Of a DNA stretch of 64,000 nucleotides, positions 63,410 to 64,000 are shown in pieces. This stretch comes from Oscillospiraceae bacterium. GTDB taxonomy: Bacteria; Bacillota; Clostridia; Oscillospirales; Oscillospiraceae. Positions within the stretch are counted from its first letter, which is position 1. Every line of letters begins with the position of its first letter. A program made the position numbers and the translations under genes. The stretch lies in the NCBI GenBank assembly GCA_015067435.1, contig SVMM01000007.1:62001-126000 (forward strand). The letters are read 5' to 3'. Under the pieces are notes generated by a model. That model did not search any database, was not told the origin of the DNA, and worked only from the letters and a program-made list of their open reading frames with translations.

Positions 63410-64000
63410 ACGGCCTGCACGGCATCATTTTCTCCTACGAGAAGGAACCCGGCCTTCGCGAGCTGGTCGAGCACCGCATGCCCGCCTCGATCCCCTTCGG
63501 CGGCCGCTACCGCATCATCGATTTCATGCTCTCGAACATGCACGACGCGGGCATCACCGACGTGGGCATCGTGCTGCACGGCAACTATCAGAGCCTGCTC
63601 GACCACGTGGGCAACGGCAAGACGTGGGACATGTCCCGCAAGTACGGCGGACTCAAGATGCTGCCGCCGTTCGCCAGCGCGGGCAGCCGCTACCAGAGCG
63701 AGGAGTTCCACGGCAAGATGGAGGCGCTCGCGGGCGTGCGCTCGTATCTGGAGGAAATTCGCCAGGACTACGTCGTGCTCACGGACAGCGACATCATCAT
63801 CAACATCAGGCTCGCGGATGTGTACGAGGCGCACATCGCCTCCGGCGCGGACATCACCTGCGTCTGCACGGAGAAATACGACCAGACCGAGGATGCCACG
63901 TTCTTCTGCCTCGGCGAGGGCGGCCGCGTCGTCAAGACGCTGTGCAACCCCAAGAAGCCGGAGGGCTATCACTGCCTGGAGATCTACGTGCTGAGCAAGG
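63406..64000 (+). CDS. glgD: GlgD, glucose-1-phosphate adenylyltransferase regulatory-type subunit (cut by window edge)
   Basis: The first 198 residues are in the window with no stop. The nucleotidyltransferase fold is clear ([54 protein letters not shown]), but the opening reads [19 protein letters not shown] instead of the GGxGxRL loop, which is typical of GlgD, the non-catalytic partner of GlgC. ATG 63406 overlaps the glgC stop and has GGAGGTGG upstream. Confidence 0.93.
   Translation, partial: MNGLHGIIFSYEKEPGLRELVEHRMPASIPFGGRYRIIDFMLSNMHDAGITDVGIVLHGNYQSLLDHVGNGKTWDMSRKYGGLKMLPPFASAGSRYQSEEFHGKMEALAGVRSYLEEIRQDYVVLTDSDIIINIRLADVYEAHIASGADITCVCTEKYDQTEDATFFCLGEGGRVVKTLCNPKKPEGYHCLEIYVLSK

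Overview
The window is a G+C-rich, gene-dense piece of a Bacillota chromosome, most likely a gut Clostridia of the Oscillospiraceae type. Evidence for this: strong GGAGG ribosome sites, TTG/GTG starts, a paired glgC/glgD, a CBS-type family II pyrophosphatase, a tetrahydrofolate riboswitch on folT, an S-layer-domain protein, and histidine and arginine fermentation modules. I see no phage, insertion sequence, CRISPR array, rRNA or tRNA. The taxonomic placement is inference.

Layout. 1-3259: the end of an arabinose operon (araA partial, ribulokinase-like FGGY kinase, araD). 3350-5989: a zinc-ribbon protein with 21 Sel1 repeats. 6083-12733 (minus strand): an arginine cluster in the order MocR-like regulator, arcA, argR, argF/arcB, argJ, arcC, with a divergent YjiH-family membrane protein (13283-14656). 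14759-26218: glycogen phosphorylase, an AEC transporter, a membrane GAF-GGDEF protein, an SLH protein, a pyrophosphatase and a purine permease. 26331-31738: a five-gene run of HAD phosphatase, acylphosphatase, lipoprotein, D-aminoacylase and MFS transporter.

31769-49350 is a histidine/one-carbon region. A minus-strand arm holds ftcD, a cyclodeaminase, hutD and a LOTUS/DUF3825-like gene. A plus-strand arm holds hutH, hutU, hutI, fhs, fchA, then a THF riboswitch with folT and folC. Between the arms lie a TrpR-like regulator, hisS and an NhaC-family antiporter whose promoter resembles that of hutH. Together these could convert histidine to glutamate, ammonia and formate; Fhs running in reverse would make ATP, as ArcC does for arginine.

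49431-57603 (minus strand): a complete ABC importer (lipoprotein, double ATPase, two permeases) followed by a small membrane protein, a two-component system and a small secreted-looking or cytosolic protein. 57769-60063: YlmH, a DUF896 protein and an XpaC-like protein. 60131-64000: glgB, glgC and the start of glgD, with a lysine-rich tail on GlgB.

The points most worth a second look are: the MocR-like protein that lacks the PLP lysine; the riboswitch-gated folT inside the histidine/C1 run; the look-alike promoters of the NhaC gene and hutH; the LOTUS-type gene closing the ftcD operon; the ABC importer carrying its own two-component system; and the cysteine-bearing Sel1 array.
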